Positions 1-5,336 of a stretch of 5,336 nt of DNA are shown in pieces; positions within the stretch are counted from its first letter, which is position 1; each line of letters begins with the position of its first letter. Both the position numbers and the translations under genes were made by a program. The DNA is from Bacteroidota bacterium. Lineage in GTDB: Bacteria > Bacteroidota > Bacteroidia > Cytophagales > Cyclobacteriaceae. The stretch covers positions 1 through 5,336 of the forward strand of contig JAHEMS010000284.1 of NCBI GenBank assembly GCA_024643595.1, read 5' to 3'. A model generated the notes under the pieces. The model did not search any database. It worked only from the letters and a program-made list of their open reading frames with translations, and was not told where the DNA came from.

Positions 1-1656
1 CTGCCCCCAATACATCGCGAGCGTAGTTTGAACCGATGAAACCCCATAATTCATGTCCCAATTTCTGAGCCATGAAATGGGTTCATCAAATTTAGAGATC
101 AGGTCATCTAACCTCGAAAGTTTTTCATATGCTGCCACAAGCGATGGAATAAGTTCTTCAAAACCCGTAAGATGAGGATCATAGGCAGCTGCTATAAGTT
201 TATCCAACGTGAAACTACGCTCTCGTCTTAAAACTCGTTCTGCATTAATGCCACGGGCATTCTGAGCATCTGGGGCCATATATGCTGGGTACTGGCTTTT
301 TACGGGACTGTCTTCACCGGATACGGTAAAAGGTGTGGAGTTGCAATTCTGAATCCACCCAATGGGTGGATTATAAACATGGACACTCTCCTCTACCGAG
401 TGTAATCCTTGCCATTCAGTTTTCGGATTCTTTCCCTCCACGGGGAGATTCCAGTCAAACTGGGTATCGCGTTTTGGAATAAAATTTCCATGCCAATAGG
501 CTATGTTTCCTTTCACATCAGCAAAAACGGTATTGTTTGATGAGTTGGTTTTAAGATCCATGGTCTTTTCGAACGAATCAAGATCCTTTGCTTTTGTCCT
601 CATGAAGGATTGTGTCAACGCTTTAATGGGCTCCTTCATTAATTTAACTGTTATCCATTGATCTCCTTGCTTTGAAATTACCGGTCCATGATGCGTACTG
701 TAGGTGGTAAATTCGCGATAACTTAATTTACCACCTTCCTTATAAGCAAGTTTCACTTTTTGCACATTAACCTTTCTATACTCTTCACCATACTGATAAT
801 ACATCGAATCATTCCGATTGATGATTGTTTCCTTGTATTCATCCATCACATCTGCCTGGCTGGAAGTATGCATCCATCCGCAATTTTCATTGAAGCCCTG
901 ATACACAAAAAATTGGCCCCAGGTAACTGCTCCGTAGGCATTCAATCCTTGTTCACTGACCACGTGTACTTCTGGACGGAAATAAAATGAAGTGTGGGGG
1001 TTGATCAACAATAACGCATTTCCATTGGCACTTTTAACCGGAGCGATTGCAAATCCATTGGATCCTCTTGGCTCAGGTTCCTGATCGTTTCGATTTTCTT
1101 CTTTCCATTTAGCTACCTCCTCTCCTCTGCCATAAAATTCTTTGAGTGGATTGACCGAAATGGACTCTATGTCACCACCAATACTTCCCTCACTGAATAA
1201 TAAAGGCATCCAGGGATGAAACCGATGCAGTAATTTCGGTTTTACTTCCGGATGAGTGTATAGATAAAAATTCACTCCATCCGCAAATGCATTGCATAAC
1301 TTTTTCAGCCAGCCCGGACTTTCGTTGTAGTACGTGATTGCCTGTGCGCTATCGTAAAAAAGTCGCATGCGTAAATCATGGTATAATTTAGATTCGCCCT
1401 CAACTTCAGCCAGTCGCCCAACGGCATTTATATAATTAAGCTCAACCCGCTCAAAATCGTCTTCACATTGAGCATATAGAAATCCAAAGACAACATCAGC
1501 ATCATTCTTTCCATACACATGTGGTATGCCCCATTGATCTCGAATGATTTTAACTTTTGTAGCTTCCTTTTTCCATCTTGATATTTCAACTGATGTAAAG
1601 GGCTGTGCATGCAGAAAATGTGATAGGAGAACCAATAAGAAGATTGCTTTTTTCAT
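1..1656 (-). CDS. Penicillin acylase family (S45-type Ntn hydrolase) secreted precursor, C-terminus cut by window edge
   Basis: Family members hydrolyse amide bonds of acylated substrates such as beta-lactams, acyl-homoserine lactones or lipopeptides, after self-cleavage into alpha and beta chains. The frame is open for 552 codons from ATG 1656-1654 to the left edge; typical members have about 700-800 residues, so the C-terminus is missing. Residues 1-17 form a signal peptide (KK, a hydrophobic core, then LHA before Gln18), implying export to the periplasm. The predicted self-cleavage site is Gly198-Ser199 in RGSNGFAIAP. His221 in NPHTSF lies exactly where beta-His23 should be if Ser199 is beta-Ser1. 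Other family marks are GWMHTSSQAD (260-269), THHGPVIS (321-328), NTVFADVKGNIAYWHG (375-390), GWIQNCNS (433-440, holding the likely oxyanion Asn437 or Asn439) and QNARG (465-469). No Shine-Dalgarno sequence precedes the start. The substrate cannot be told. It is transcribed divergently from the stress-protein gene. Confidence 0.95.
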   Translation of the reverse strand, partial: MKKAIFLLVLLSHFLHAQPFTSVEISRWKKEATKVKIIRDQWGIPHVYGKNDADVVFGFLYAQCEDDFERVELNYINAVGRLAEVEGESKLYHDLRMRLFYDSAQAITYYNESPGWLKKLCNAFADGVNFYLYTHPEVKPKLLHRFHPWMPLLFSEGSIGGDIESISVNPLKEFYGRGEEVAKWKEENRNDQEPEPRGSNGFAIAPVKSANGNALLLINPHTSFYFRPEVHVVSEQGLNAYGAVTWGQFFVYQGFNENCGWMHTSSQADVMDEYKETIINRNDSMYYQYGEEYRKVNVQKVKLAYKEGGKLSYREFTTYSTHHGPVISKQGDQWITVKLMKEPIKALTQSFMRTKAKDLDSFEKTMDLKTNSSNNTVFADVKGNIAYWHGNFIPKRDTQFDWNLPVEGKNPKTEWQGLHSVEESVHVYNPPIGWIQNCNSTPFTVSGEDSPVKSQYPAYMAPDAQNARGINAERVLRRERSFTLDKLIAAAYDPHLTGFEELIPSLVAAYEKLSRLDDLISKFDEPISWLRNWDMNYGVSSVQTTLAMYWGQ

Positions 1657-1745
1657 CAACGAAGTATTATGAGACAGAAAATATTCAAATTCACTCTATA
1701 TATAAATTAATTTCGATTACCTGTCTTACATTCTACTAAGGCAAG

Positions 1746-1759
1746 TTGATAAAGATCAC
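1746..1759. promoter_or_regulatory. Candidate FNR/CRP-family operator
   Basis: TTGAT-AAAG-ATCAC matches the FNR-type consensus TTGAT-N4-ATCAA at 9 of 10 defined bases. The flanking bases G1745 and C1760 extend the dyad. It lies in the divergent intergenic region, centred 83 bases before the stress-protein start and about 97 bases before the acylase start. An 8-bp perfect palindrome, TGATATCA, follows at 1773-1780 and might be a second half-site pair without a spacer. FNR-type control of universal stress proteins is known in other bacteria. Binding here is inferred from the motif alone; a CRP/FNR relative with another signal would fit equally well. Confidence 0.45.
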
Positions 1760-1785
1760 CTAAATACGTGATTGATATCAGCGCA

Positions 1786-1805
1786 TAATTTAACCATTAG
1801 CTTTA
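1786..1805 (+). promoter_or_regulatory. Candidate -7 elements for the stress-protein gene
   Basis: Two partial matches to the Bacteroidota -7 element TAnnTTTG sit here: TAATTTAA at 1786-1793 (4 of 6) and TAGCTTTA at 1798-1805 (5 of 6). A TTG at 1772-1774 could be a -33 element for the second, but the 23-base spacing is long. If transcription starts about 6 bases past either element, the FNR-like dyad would be centred near -47 or -59, roughly the class II or class I activator positions. No Shine-Dalgarno sequence precedes the ATG at 1836. The assignment is weak. Confidence 0.25.
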
Positions 1806-1835
1806 ACATTATACCAGCCATAAATCACCAAGAAT

Positions 1836-2663
1836 ATGAAAAACATCTTAATTCCAATTGATTTTTCGCAGCATTCATTAAGCGCGGCTCGAACGGGTTG
1901 TTTTATCGCCAAAAAAAATGATGCTACCATACATCTGGTTCATGTTGTGAAAGCTCCGGAAGACTGGGAGATTTTATCTGAATCGCAGCAAAATCGCAAC
2001 ACAGAAATTTATCATAAAATAAGCGAAGCGGAGGAAGAAGCCAGGCGTTTTACCAAGCTACCCATATTCGAAAACCTGGTAGTTATCCCCCGCATATATG
2101 GCGGCGTGCCCTACAAAACAATATTGGAGTATGCCGAAGCTTATAAAATTGATTTGATCATTATGGGGGCCCATGGACAAAGTGAATCAGCCCAACTTTT
2201 TATTGGATCTACCGCTCAAAAAGTGCTGCGTGATGCGAATTGCCTGGTTCTGTCAGTTAAAAAGAATTTCAAACCCACTGCACTGAATAGGATCCTTTTT
2301 GCCTCCGACTTTGATGGAGAGAATGTGAAAAAATCAGTAAAAAAAATAAGCGAATTTGCGGATGACATGGATGCTCGGCTGGATTTTGCGTTCATCAATA
2401 CTCCTGGAGAATTTACCGACAGCCAAACAATAGATAACCGGTTGTCGAAGCTGCAAGGAATCATCAATCCTAAAAAGCATAAGCTATTTGTGTATAATGA
2501 CTATTATAAAGACCAGGGGATCATTAATATCTCTAAAAAGATCAGAACTAATATATTGGCGCTGCCAACCCACAATCGAAAGAATAAGAAAAAGTATCAG
2601 GTTGGAATAACAGAAACATTACTTTTCAAAACAGATACACCTGTATTAAGTCTCGTGATGTAA
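1836..2663 (+). CDS. Tandem-domain universal stress protein (UspA family)
   Basis: This 275-residue cytoplasmic protein has two Usp domains, about 1-142 and 150-275, the usual layout in Bacteroidota. Usp proteins bind ATP or act as dimeric stress effectors; no specific partner is visible. Domain 1 opens with KNILIPIDFS (Asp9) and carries the full ATP-loop motif G-2X-G-9X-G(S/T): Gly111, Gly114, Gly124, Ser125, followed by the strand CLVLSV. Domain 2 opens with NRILFASDFD (Asp158) and closes with TPVLSL, but its loop is eroded: the aligned positions are Pro244, Asn247, Gly257 and Ile258, with a lysine-rich insert (249-253). Only domain 1 is therefore expected to bind ATP. The ATG at 1836 gives the canonical N-terminal strand; no Shine-Dalgarno sequence is present. 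An FNR-like site lies about 80 bases upstream, suggesting low-oxygen induction. The gene appears to be transcribed alone, with 141 bases to the next start. Confidence 0.96.
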   Translation: MKNILIPIDFSQHSLSAARTGCFIAKKNDATIHLVHVVKAPEDWEILSESQQNRNTEIYHKISEAEEEARRFTKLPIFENLVVIPRIYGGVPYKTILEYAEAYKIDLIIMGAHGQSESAQLFIGSTAQKVLRDANCLVLSVKKNFKPTALNRILFASDFDGENVKKSVKKISEFADDMDARLDFAFINTPGEFTDSQTIDNRLSKLQGIINPKKHKLFVYNDYYKDQGIINISKKIRTNILALPTHNRKNKKKYQVGITETLLFKTDTPVLSLVM

Positions 2664-2777
2664 CTATAGAATAAGGCTTTTAATGGAACTAGATATCATT
2701 CAACGACAATAATTGCCATTCCTAACACTCAAACCAAACGTTATCAAGAATTAATAGTATTTAATTTTCGATATCTT

Positions 2778-2785
2778 TAATTTTG
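2778..2785 (+). promoter_or_regulatory. Candidate -7 promoter element for the NUMOD4-HNH gene
   Basis: TAATTTTG is an exact match to the Bacteroidota consensus TAnnTTTG and ends 19 bases before the ATG at 2805, which would give a very short leader. No clear TTTG or TTG -33 element lies at the expected distance upstream, and the surroundings are AT-rich, so a chance match is possible. The rest of the 2664-2804 gap shows no hairpin terminator for the stress-protein gene and no gene. Confidence 0.35.
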
Positions 2786-2804
2786 ATTTAAAACCACCTT
2801 CGTT

Positions 2805-3374
2805 ATGCATACCAAGCACAAACCAAAAAAACTGACCTTTCACTCCACCGAAAAATGGGTTTCCATTCGAGGCTATAAAGGCGCGGACGGTCAACGTTAC
2901 GCCATTTCCAATTTTGGCAGAGCCATTGCCTATTGGGAAAAATTTGACTTTGGTTATTTTCTTCGTTACAGCTACATAGGAAAATATCCAGGTGTCAATC
3001 TGCGCAAAAATGGAAAAGGCAAAGCCTTTTTTATTCACCGCCTTGTCGCTGAACATTTTTGTAAGCGACCCTCCAGTGCCTACAAATATGTAATTCATGT
3101 TGACTACAAAAAAGAAAACAATTATTACAAAAATCTGAAATGGGCCACCCGTGAAAAATGGGCTGCGCATATGTTGGAGGATCCGAATTACAAAAAAACA
3201 AGGGCTGAATACACTGGCAAGGGTCATAAACTTACCACCGAACGTGTGAAAATTATAAAACGCAAACTCCGCGAAGGCAAAACCCGTATGAAAATAATTG
3301 CCAAGCAATATGGTATATCAGAAATGCAACTATACCGTATTAAAGTTGGCATAAACTGGGCCCATGTAAAATAA
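2805..3374 (+). CDS. Free-standing NUMOD4-HNH-HTH protein (homing-endonuclease-like), possibly catalytically dead
   Basis: This strongly basic protein of 189 residues (about 30 Lys) has three parts. NUMOD4 covers about 16-66: EKWVSIRGYKG, then YAISNFGRA. An HNH_3-type core covers about 75-122: IHRLVAEHF (77-85), VIHVD (96-100), NN (105-106), NLKWAT (110-115). A helix-turn-helix lies at about 144-185, with IIAKQYGISEMQLYRIKVG (164-182) followed by NW. This layout is known from phage and intron HNH homing nucleases, which nick DNA. Against the usual family pattern (N/D)H-x-D-G...NL-W...EN, His98 and Asn110 are kept. The residue before His98 is Ile97, Tyr101 replaces Gly, and the late Asn position is Trp119, so metal binding may be lost. 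The gene is not inside an intron or another gene. It could be a selfish nuclease, a decayed one, or a domesticated DNA-binding regulator. No Shine-Dalgarno sequence is present. Confidence 0.9.
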   Translation: MHTKHKPKKLTFHSTEKWVSIRGYKGADGQRYAISNFGRAIAYWEKFDFGYFLRYSYIGKYPGVNLRKNGKGKAFFIHRLVAEHFCKRPSSAYKYVIHVDYKKENNYYKNLKWATREKWAAHMLEDPNYKKTRAEYTGKGHKLTTERVKIIKRKLREGKTRMKIIAKQYGISEMQLYRIKVGINWAHVK

Positions 3375-3424
3375 CGGTTGAATACTTCCTGACAAAAGTC
3401 ATTCTTTAAATTCAATTAAAAGTG

Positions 3425-3432
3425 TAGTCTTG
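3425..3432 (+). promoter_or_regulatory. Weak -7-like element before the 65-residue gene
   Basis: TAGTCTTG matches TAnnTTTG at 5 of 6 defined bases and ends 17 bases before the ATG at 3450. No -33 element is evident in the 75-base gap after the NUMOD4-HNH gene. Read-through from that gene is equally possible, since no terminator hairpin is visible between the two. Confidence 0.2.
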
Positions 3433-3449
3433 ATTGAAAACACAAGACC

Positions 3450-3647
3450 ATGAAACGTATTTTAGTAAGCATCAAAAAACGAGTTGACCCCACCCATAAA
3501 CTGATCGCTACAGAATGGATAACCGATGATGAGTTAAAAGCTATTCGTAAAAAGTATGGTAACCAATTCGATCCGGAGGAGCCCATCATTCAATATCTCA
3601 CTGATCAACTGGTAATCATTTCATTTCTCGTATGGATAAATGAGTGA
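3450..3647 (+). CDS. Small protein of unknown function (65 residues)
   Basis: The family is not recognised. The protein starts MKRILVSIKKRVDPTHK, has a charged middle with a likely helix (TDDELKAIRKKYG, 25-37) and an acidic turn (FDPEEP, 40-45), and ends in a hydrophobic stretch (TDQLVIISFLVWINE, 51-65). That stretch is too short and too terminal to call a membrane segment with confidence. Support for a real gene is modest: amino-acid composition is protein-like, no opposing gene competes, it is co-directional with its neighbours, and a weak -7-like element precedes it. It follows the NUMOD4-HNH gene by 75 bases, so the two could share a transcript. There is no Shine-Dalgarno sequence, as elsewhere in the window. 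The hydrophobic tail could also mean the C-terminus is a truncated remnant. Confidence 0.5.
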   Translation: MKRILVSIKKRVDPTHKLIATEWITDDELKAIRKKYGNQFDPEEPIIQYLTDQLVIISFLVWINE

Positions 3648-3694
3648 TTAGCTTGCTTACCTTATTCTCCTTCCAATTTCAATAAACAGCTAAA

Positions 3695-3728
3695 TTGAAA
3701 CTTATCTGTTCAACTTTCGTTATCTTTG
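3695..3728 (+). promoter_or_regulatory. Candidate Bacteroidota promoter for the gene at 3865
   Basis: TATCTTTG at 3721-3728, followed by C, is an exact match to the -7 element TAnnTTTG. A TTG at 3695-3697 is a possible -33 element, 23 bases upstream, slightly longer than usual. Transcription would start near 3734 and give a leader of about 130 bases before the ATG at 3865. This is the best promoter match in the window. Confidence 0.5.
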
Positions 3729-3742
3729 CAACTCACATCAAA

Positions 3743-3850
3743 TGCTGGTGATCGCTTAGCAAATAATAATTTTTTAAACTCAAGTGATCCCACGTTTTAT
3801 TCTGTAAATAATCCTAAACACAGAATTTAATCAACATAGGCTGTGAGCCT
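3743..3850 (+). other. Long leader with small inverted repeats
   Basis: The predicted transcript before the gene at 3865 could fold into small stems. One is ATTCTGT (3799-3805) with ACAGAAT (3820-3826), 7 pairs around a 14-base loop. Another is AGGCT (3838-3842) with AGCCT (3846-3850), 5 pairs around GTG, ending 14 bases before the ATG. A weaker TGCT (3743-3746) with AGCA (3758-3761) lies near the start. No known riboswitch or RNA family is recognised. There is no U-tract, so these are not typical terminators. Their position would allow an effect on ribosome access, but chance pairing in AT-rich DNA is possible. Confidence 0.25.
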
Positions 3851-3864
3851 GAAAAGCAATAATT

Positions 3865-4200
3865 ATGAGTTGGAACACACTATATATTGCCGGTAGACCC
3901 GGTTTTAAAGAGGAAGTTTTAGAAAGTCTTGAAAATTCAAACCTTTCTATTTTACCCGGAAGTACGGGAAATGAATTAGACCTTATTTTACTATGGGTCG
4001 ATGATCACCTTCTCCTTCGTGAAGTTAAAAAAGCAATCGGAAGTAAGGTGGTTTTCAAATACCGGCTGAATTTCTTCAGTACGCTGGAGGAACATCAACA
4101 GATGCTAGAAAAAAATTCTTTGCTTTCGCCACGTGAAGAGGCGATGATTCGTGAAATGAACAATTGGCAGCAAACAAAAGATTATCTTCACAGCGCCTAA
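3865..4200 (+). CDS. Conserved-looking cytoplasmic protein of unknown function (111 residues)
   Basis: No named family is recognised. The protein has no signal peptide or membrane segment. The N-terminal part looks like an alternating strand-helix-strand fold: strand NTLYIAG (4-10), helix FKEEVLESLENS (14-25), strand LDLILLWV (38-45), helix HLLLREVKKAIG (48-59), strand VVFKYRLNFFS (62-72). A ferredoxin-like or small alpha/beta fold would fit. The C-terminal part (74-110) is helical and charged, including SPREEAMIREMNNW (88-101), and may mediate dimerisation. The start codon MSWNT follows an A-rich stretch without a Shine-Dalgarno sequence. It has the strongest promoter-like element of the window upstream and a hairpin 20 bases after its stop, so it looks like a single-gene transcript. 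Regular secondary-structure pattern and composition support a real gene; its role is unknown. Confidence 0.8.
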   Translation: MSWNTLYIAGRPGFKEEVLESLENSNLSILPGSTGNELDLILLWVDDHLLLREVKKAIGSKVVFKYRLNFFSTLEEHQQMLEKNSLLSPREEAMIREMNNWQQTKDYLHSA

Positions 4201-4219
4201 GGCTGCTGAAAAAATAGCC

Positions 4220-4241
4220 ATCCATCGAACGTCGCATGGAT
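4220..4241 (+). terminator. Hairpin after the 111-residue gene, possible terminator
   Basis: ATCCAT (4220-4225) pairs with ATGGAT (4236-4241). The stem extends inward by CGA/TCG across one bulged C (4235), leaving a three-base ACG loop. It begins 20 bases after the stop at 4200. A weaker GGCT/AGCC pairing lies between (4201-4219). No U-tract follows, so intrinsic termination is uncertain; it could instead stabilise the 3' end. The octamer ATAGCCAT is repeated at 4214-4221 and 4247-4254. Confidence 0.3.
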
Positions 4242-4345
4242 ATATCATAGCCATTCATTTGACTTGTATTTAATGGTTGTGTGTCATTATGTTTTTTCTA
4301 CCTAAATTGACACTGGTAATTCTTGTTCATCTTAATATTCGATGT

Positions 4346-5336
4346 ATGGTTGAGGCTATTCGAACACTAAAATTAATAGTTGCATTTATAATTCTTTCAT
4401 TACCCCTTGCGGCACAACAGGATTCTGTTGCCATCAGTGATGATTATTTTCGTATGGGGATGGAAATTTTTGACTATCAACATCGAAAGCAAGCCAGTGA
4501 AATGTTCATCCTGGCAGCCCAAAACAATCCGAAAAATGCGAAAGCCTTTTTTATGGCCGGACAATCCATTATGCTAAGTCTGCGCAAAGAAAGATCCCTT
4601 CCCTATTACAAAAGTGCGTATAAACTCGACCCCAAGGTAGATCAGGATATCCTATTTCACCTTGGCCAGGCTTATCATTATTCAGAAGAATTTGACAGCG
4701 CCCTGTACTTTTACAATCGTTATAACAGGTCGCTGGCAAGGTCCATGAATTTTGATAAAGTCAAAAAAATGAATGAGGTAAGTCGCAAAATCTTCGAGTG
4801 CTATAATGCAAAAGTGATGATGGAAAATCCTGTTAATGTTACTATCACTCATTTAGATGATAAAATCAATTCTGAATATCCCGATTATGCGCCTGCCATC
4901 AATGCGCAGGAGTCATATATCATTTTTACCACACGAAGACCAGAGGGCAATACGAATGTGAAGGTCGCCACCGATCATGAATATTATGAAGATATTTTTT
5001 ACAGTACAAAAGTAAATGGCGATTGGAGTCCTTCAAAAAATCTCGTTGGTCCACTTAATACAAATTATCATAATGCGAGTGTCAATCTTTCTCCTGATGG
5101 TAAGGAGATGCTACTCTATAATGACGCCAATGGCGGTGATCTGTTCGCCTCTTTTTTGAACAGTGATGGTACATGGACTGAGCCAAAGTCGCTTGAAGGA
5201 ATCAATACCCAGTATATAGAAAACTCTGCTACTATAACATCAGATGGTCAGACTATTTATTTCACAAGTAATCGCCCAGGGGGATATGGGGGCACCGATA
5301 TCTACTTCTGTACCAAAGATGCAAAAGGTCGATGGT
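4346..5336 (+). CDS. Exported TPR plus PD40 beta-propeller protein, C-terminus cut by window edge (OmpA-like family likely)
   Basis: The frame is open for 330 codons to the right edge. Residues 1-23 form a signal peptide (basic start, hydrophobic core VAFIILSLPLAA, then Gln24). Residues about 30-130 are TPR-like helices (YFRMGMEIFDYQHRKQASEMF, then FHLGQAYHYSEEFDSALYFY). From about 165 the protein turns into PD40/WD40-like propeller blades: EYPDYAPAINAQESYIIFTT (177-196), ASVNLSPDGKEMLLYND (244-260) and SATITSDGQTIYFTSNRPGG (294-313). In Bacteroidota this order is usually followed by a C-terminal peptidoglycan-binding OmpA domain, giving an outer-membrane or periplasmic envelope protein; that part lies outside the window. 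The start at 4346 gives a standard signal peptide. An in-frame ATG at 4289 would add 19 residues and a second hydrophobic stretch, which is less likely. A tiny out-of-frame ATG at 4342 stops after three codons. No convincing promoter was seen. Confidence 0.93.
   Translation, partial: MVEAIRTLKLIVAFIILSLPLAAQQDSVAISDDYFRMGMEIFDYQHRKQASEMFILAAQNNPKNAKAFFMAGQSIMLSLRKERSLPYYKSAYKLDPKVDQDILFHLGQAYHYSEEFDSALYFYNRYNRSLARSMNFDKVKKMNEVSRKIFECYNAKVMMENPVNVTITHLDDKINSEYPDYAPAINAQESYIIFTTRRPEGNTNVKVATDHEYYEDIFYSTKVNGDWSPSKNLVGPLNTNYHNASVNLSPDGKEMLLYNDANGGDLFASFLNSDGTWTEPKSLEGINTQYIENSATITSDGQTIYFTSNRPGGYGGTDIYFCTKDAKGRW

Noticed and set aside
760..990. Plus-strand open frame of 76 residues
   Set aside because: It lies opposite the acylase coding sequence, which has clear family motifs along the same stretch; a shadow frame.
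1428..1610. Minus-strand open frame of 60 residues in another frame of the acylase gene
   Set aside because: The acylase frame here carries the conserved N-terminal region (IIRDQWGIPHVYG); the alternative frame is a by-product.
1672..1726. Inverted repeat AGACAG / CTGTCT before the acylase start
   Set aside because: Only 6 bases per arm with 43 bases between; expected by chance in this much AT-rich sequence.
2216..2467. Minus-strand open frame inside the stress-protein gene
   Set aside because: Antisense to a well-supported Usp coding region with no independent features.
2751..3308. Minus-strand open frame of 185 residues antisense to the NUMOD4-HNH gene
   Set aside because: Nearly as long as the real gene and rich in Phe, which is what the complement of a Lys-rich gene gives; it has no recognisable domain, while the plus strand has three.
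3224..3415. Minus-strand open frame of 63 residues over the end of the NUMOD4-HNH gene
   Set aside because: Antisense to the helix-turn-helix part of that gene, with no features of its own.
4076..4258. Minus-strand open frame of 60 residues over the end of the 111-residue gene
   Set aside because: Mostly antisense to the helical C-terminus of the plus-strand gene; no motif, and it crosses the hairpin.
4307..4338. TTGACA followed by TAATAT, resembling a sigma-70 promoter before the TPR/PD40 gene
   Set aside because: The spacing is 20 bases, the -10 match is poor, and Bacteroidota do not use this consensus.
1..5336. CRISPR array, insertion sequence, tRNA or rRNA
   Set aside because: No regularly spaced repeats, no transposase motifs or terminal inverted repeats, and no tRNA cloverleaf or conserved rRNA segment were seen on either strand.

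Overview
The window looks like chromosomal DNA of a Bacteroidota species, probably a Cytophagales- or Chitinophagales-like member. Four things point there: moderately AT-rich coding sequence, no recognisable Shine-Dalgarno sequence before any start, several matches to the Bacteroidota -7 promoter element TAnnTTTG, and gene families typical of the phylum (a tandem-domain universal stress protein and a secreted TPR plus PD40-propeller protein). The phylum is an inference from these traits; the genus cannot be told.

Layout: (1) 1-1656, minus strand: a secreted penicillin-acylase-family Ntn hydrolase whose C-terminus runs off the left edge. (2) 1657-1835: a divergent intergenic region with a 9/10 match to an FNR-type site (1746-1759). 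(3) 1836-2663, plus: a two-domain universal stress protein, with the ATP-loop motif intact in domain 1 and eroded in domain 2. (4) 2805-3374, plus: a free-standing NUMOD4-HNH-HTH protein of the homing-endonuclease type, in which two of the four positions expected in the HNH active site appear replaced. (5) 3450-3647, plus: a 65-residue protein of unknown function. (6) 3648-3864: an intergenic region with a perfect TAnnTTTG element and a roughly 130-nt leader containing small inverted repeats. (7) 3865-4200, plus: a 111-residue protein of unknown function. (8) 4201-4345: an intergenic region with a hairpin. (9) 4346 to the right edge, plus: an exported TPR/PD40 propeller protein, cut at the window end; its usual relatives carry a C-terminal OmpA-like domain.

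The genes do not form an obvious operon. The plus-strand genes are separated by 75 to 217 bases, and most have their own candidate -7 element. The clearest regulatory idea is oxygen or redox control of the stress protein, and possibly of the divergent acylase, through the shared FNR-like site. No RNA gene, insertion sequence or CRISPR array was seen. No complete new multi-gene system is evident; the best leads are the FNR-like site, the possibly catalytically dead HNH protein and the long leader before the gene at 3865.
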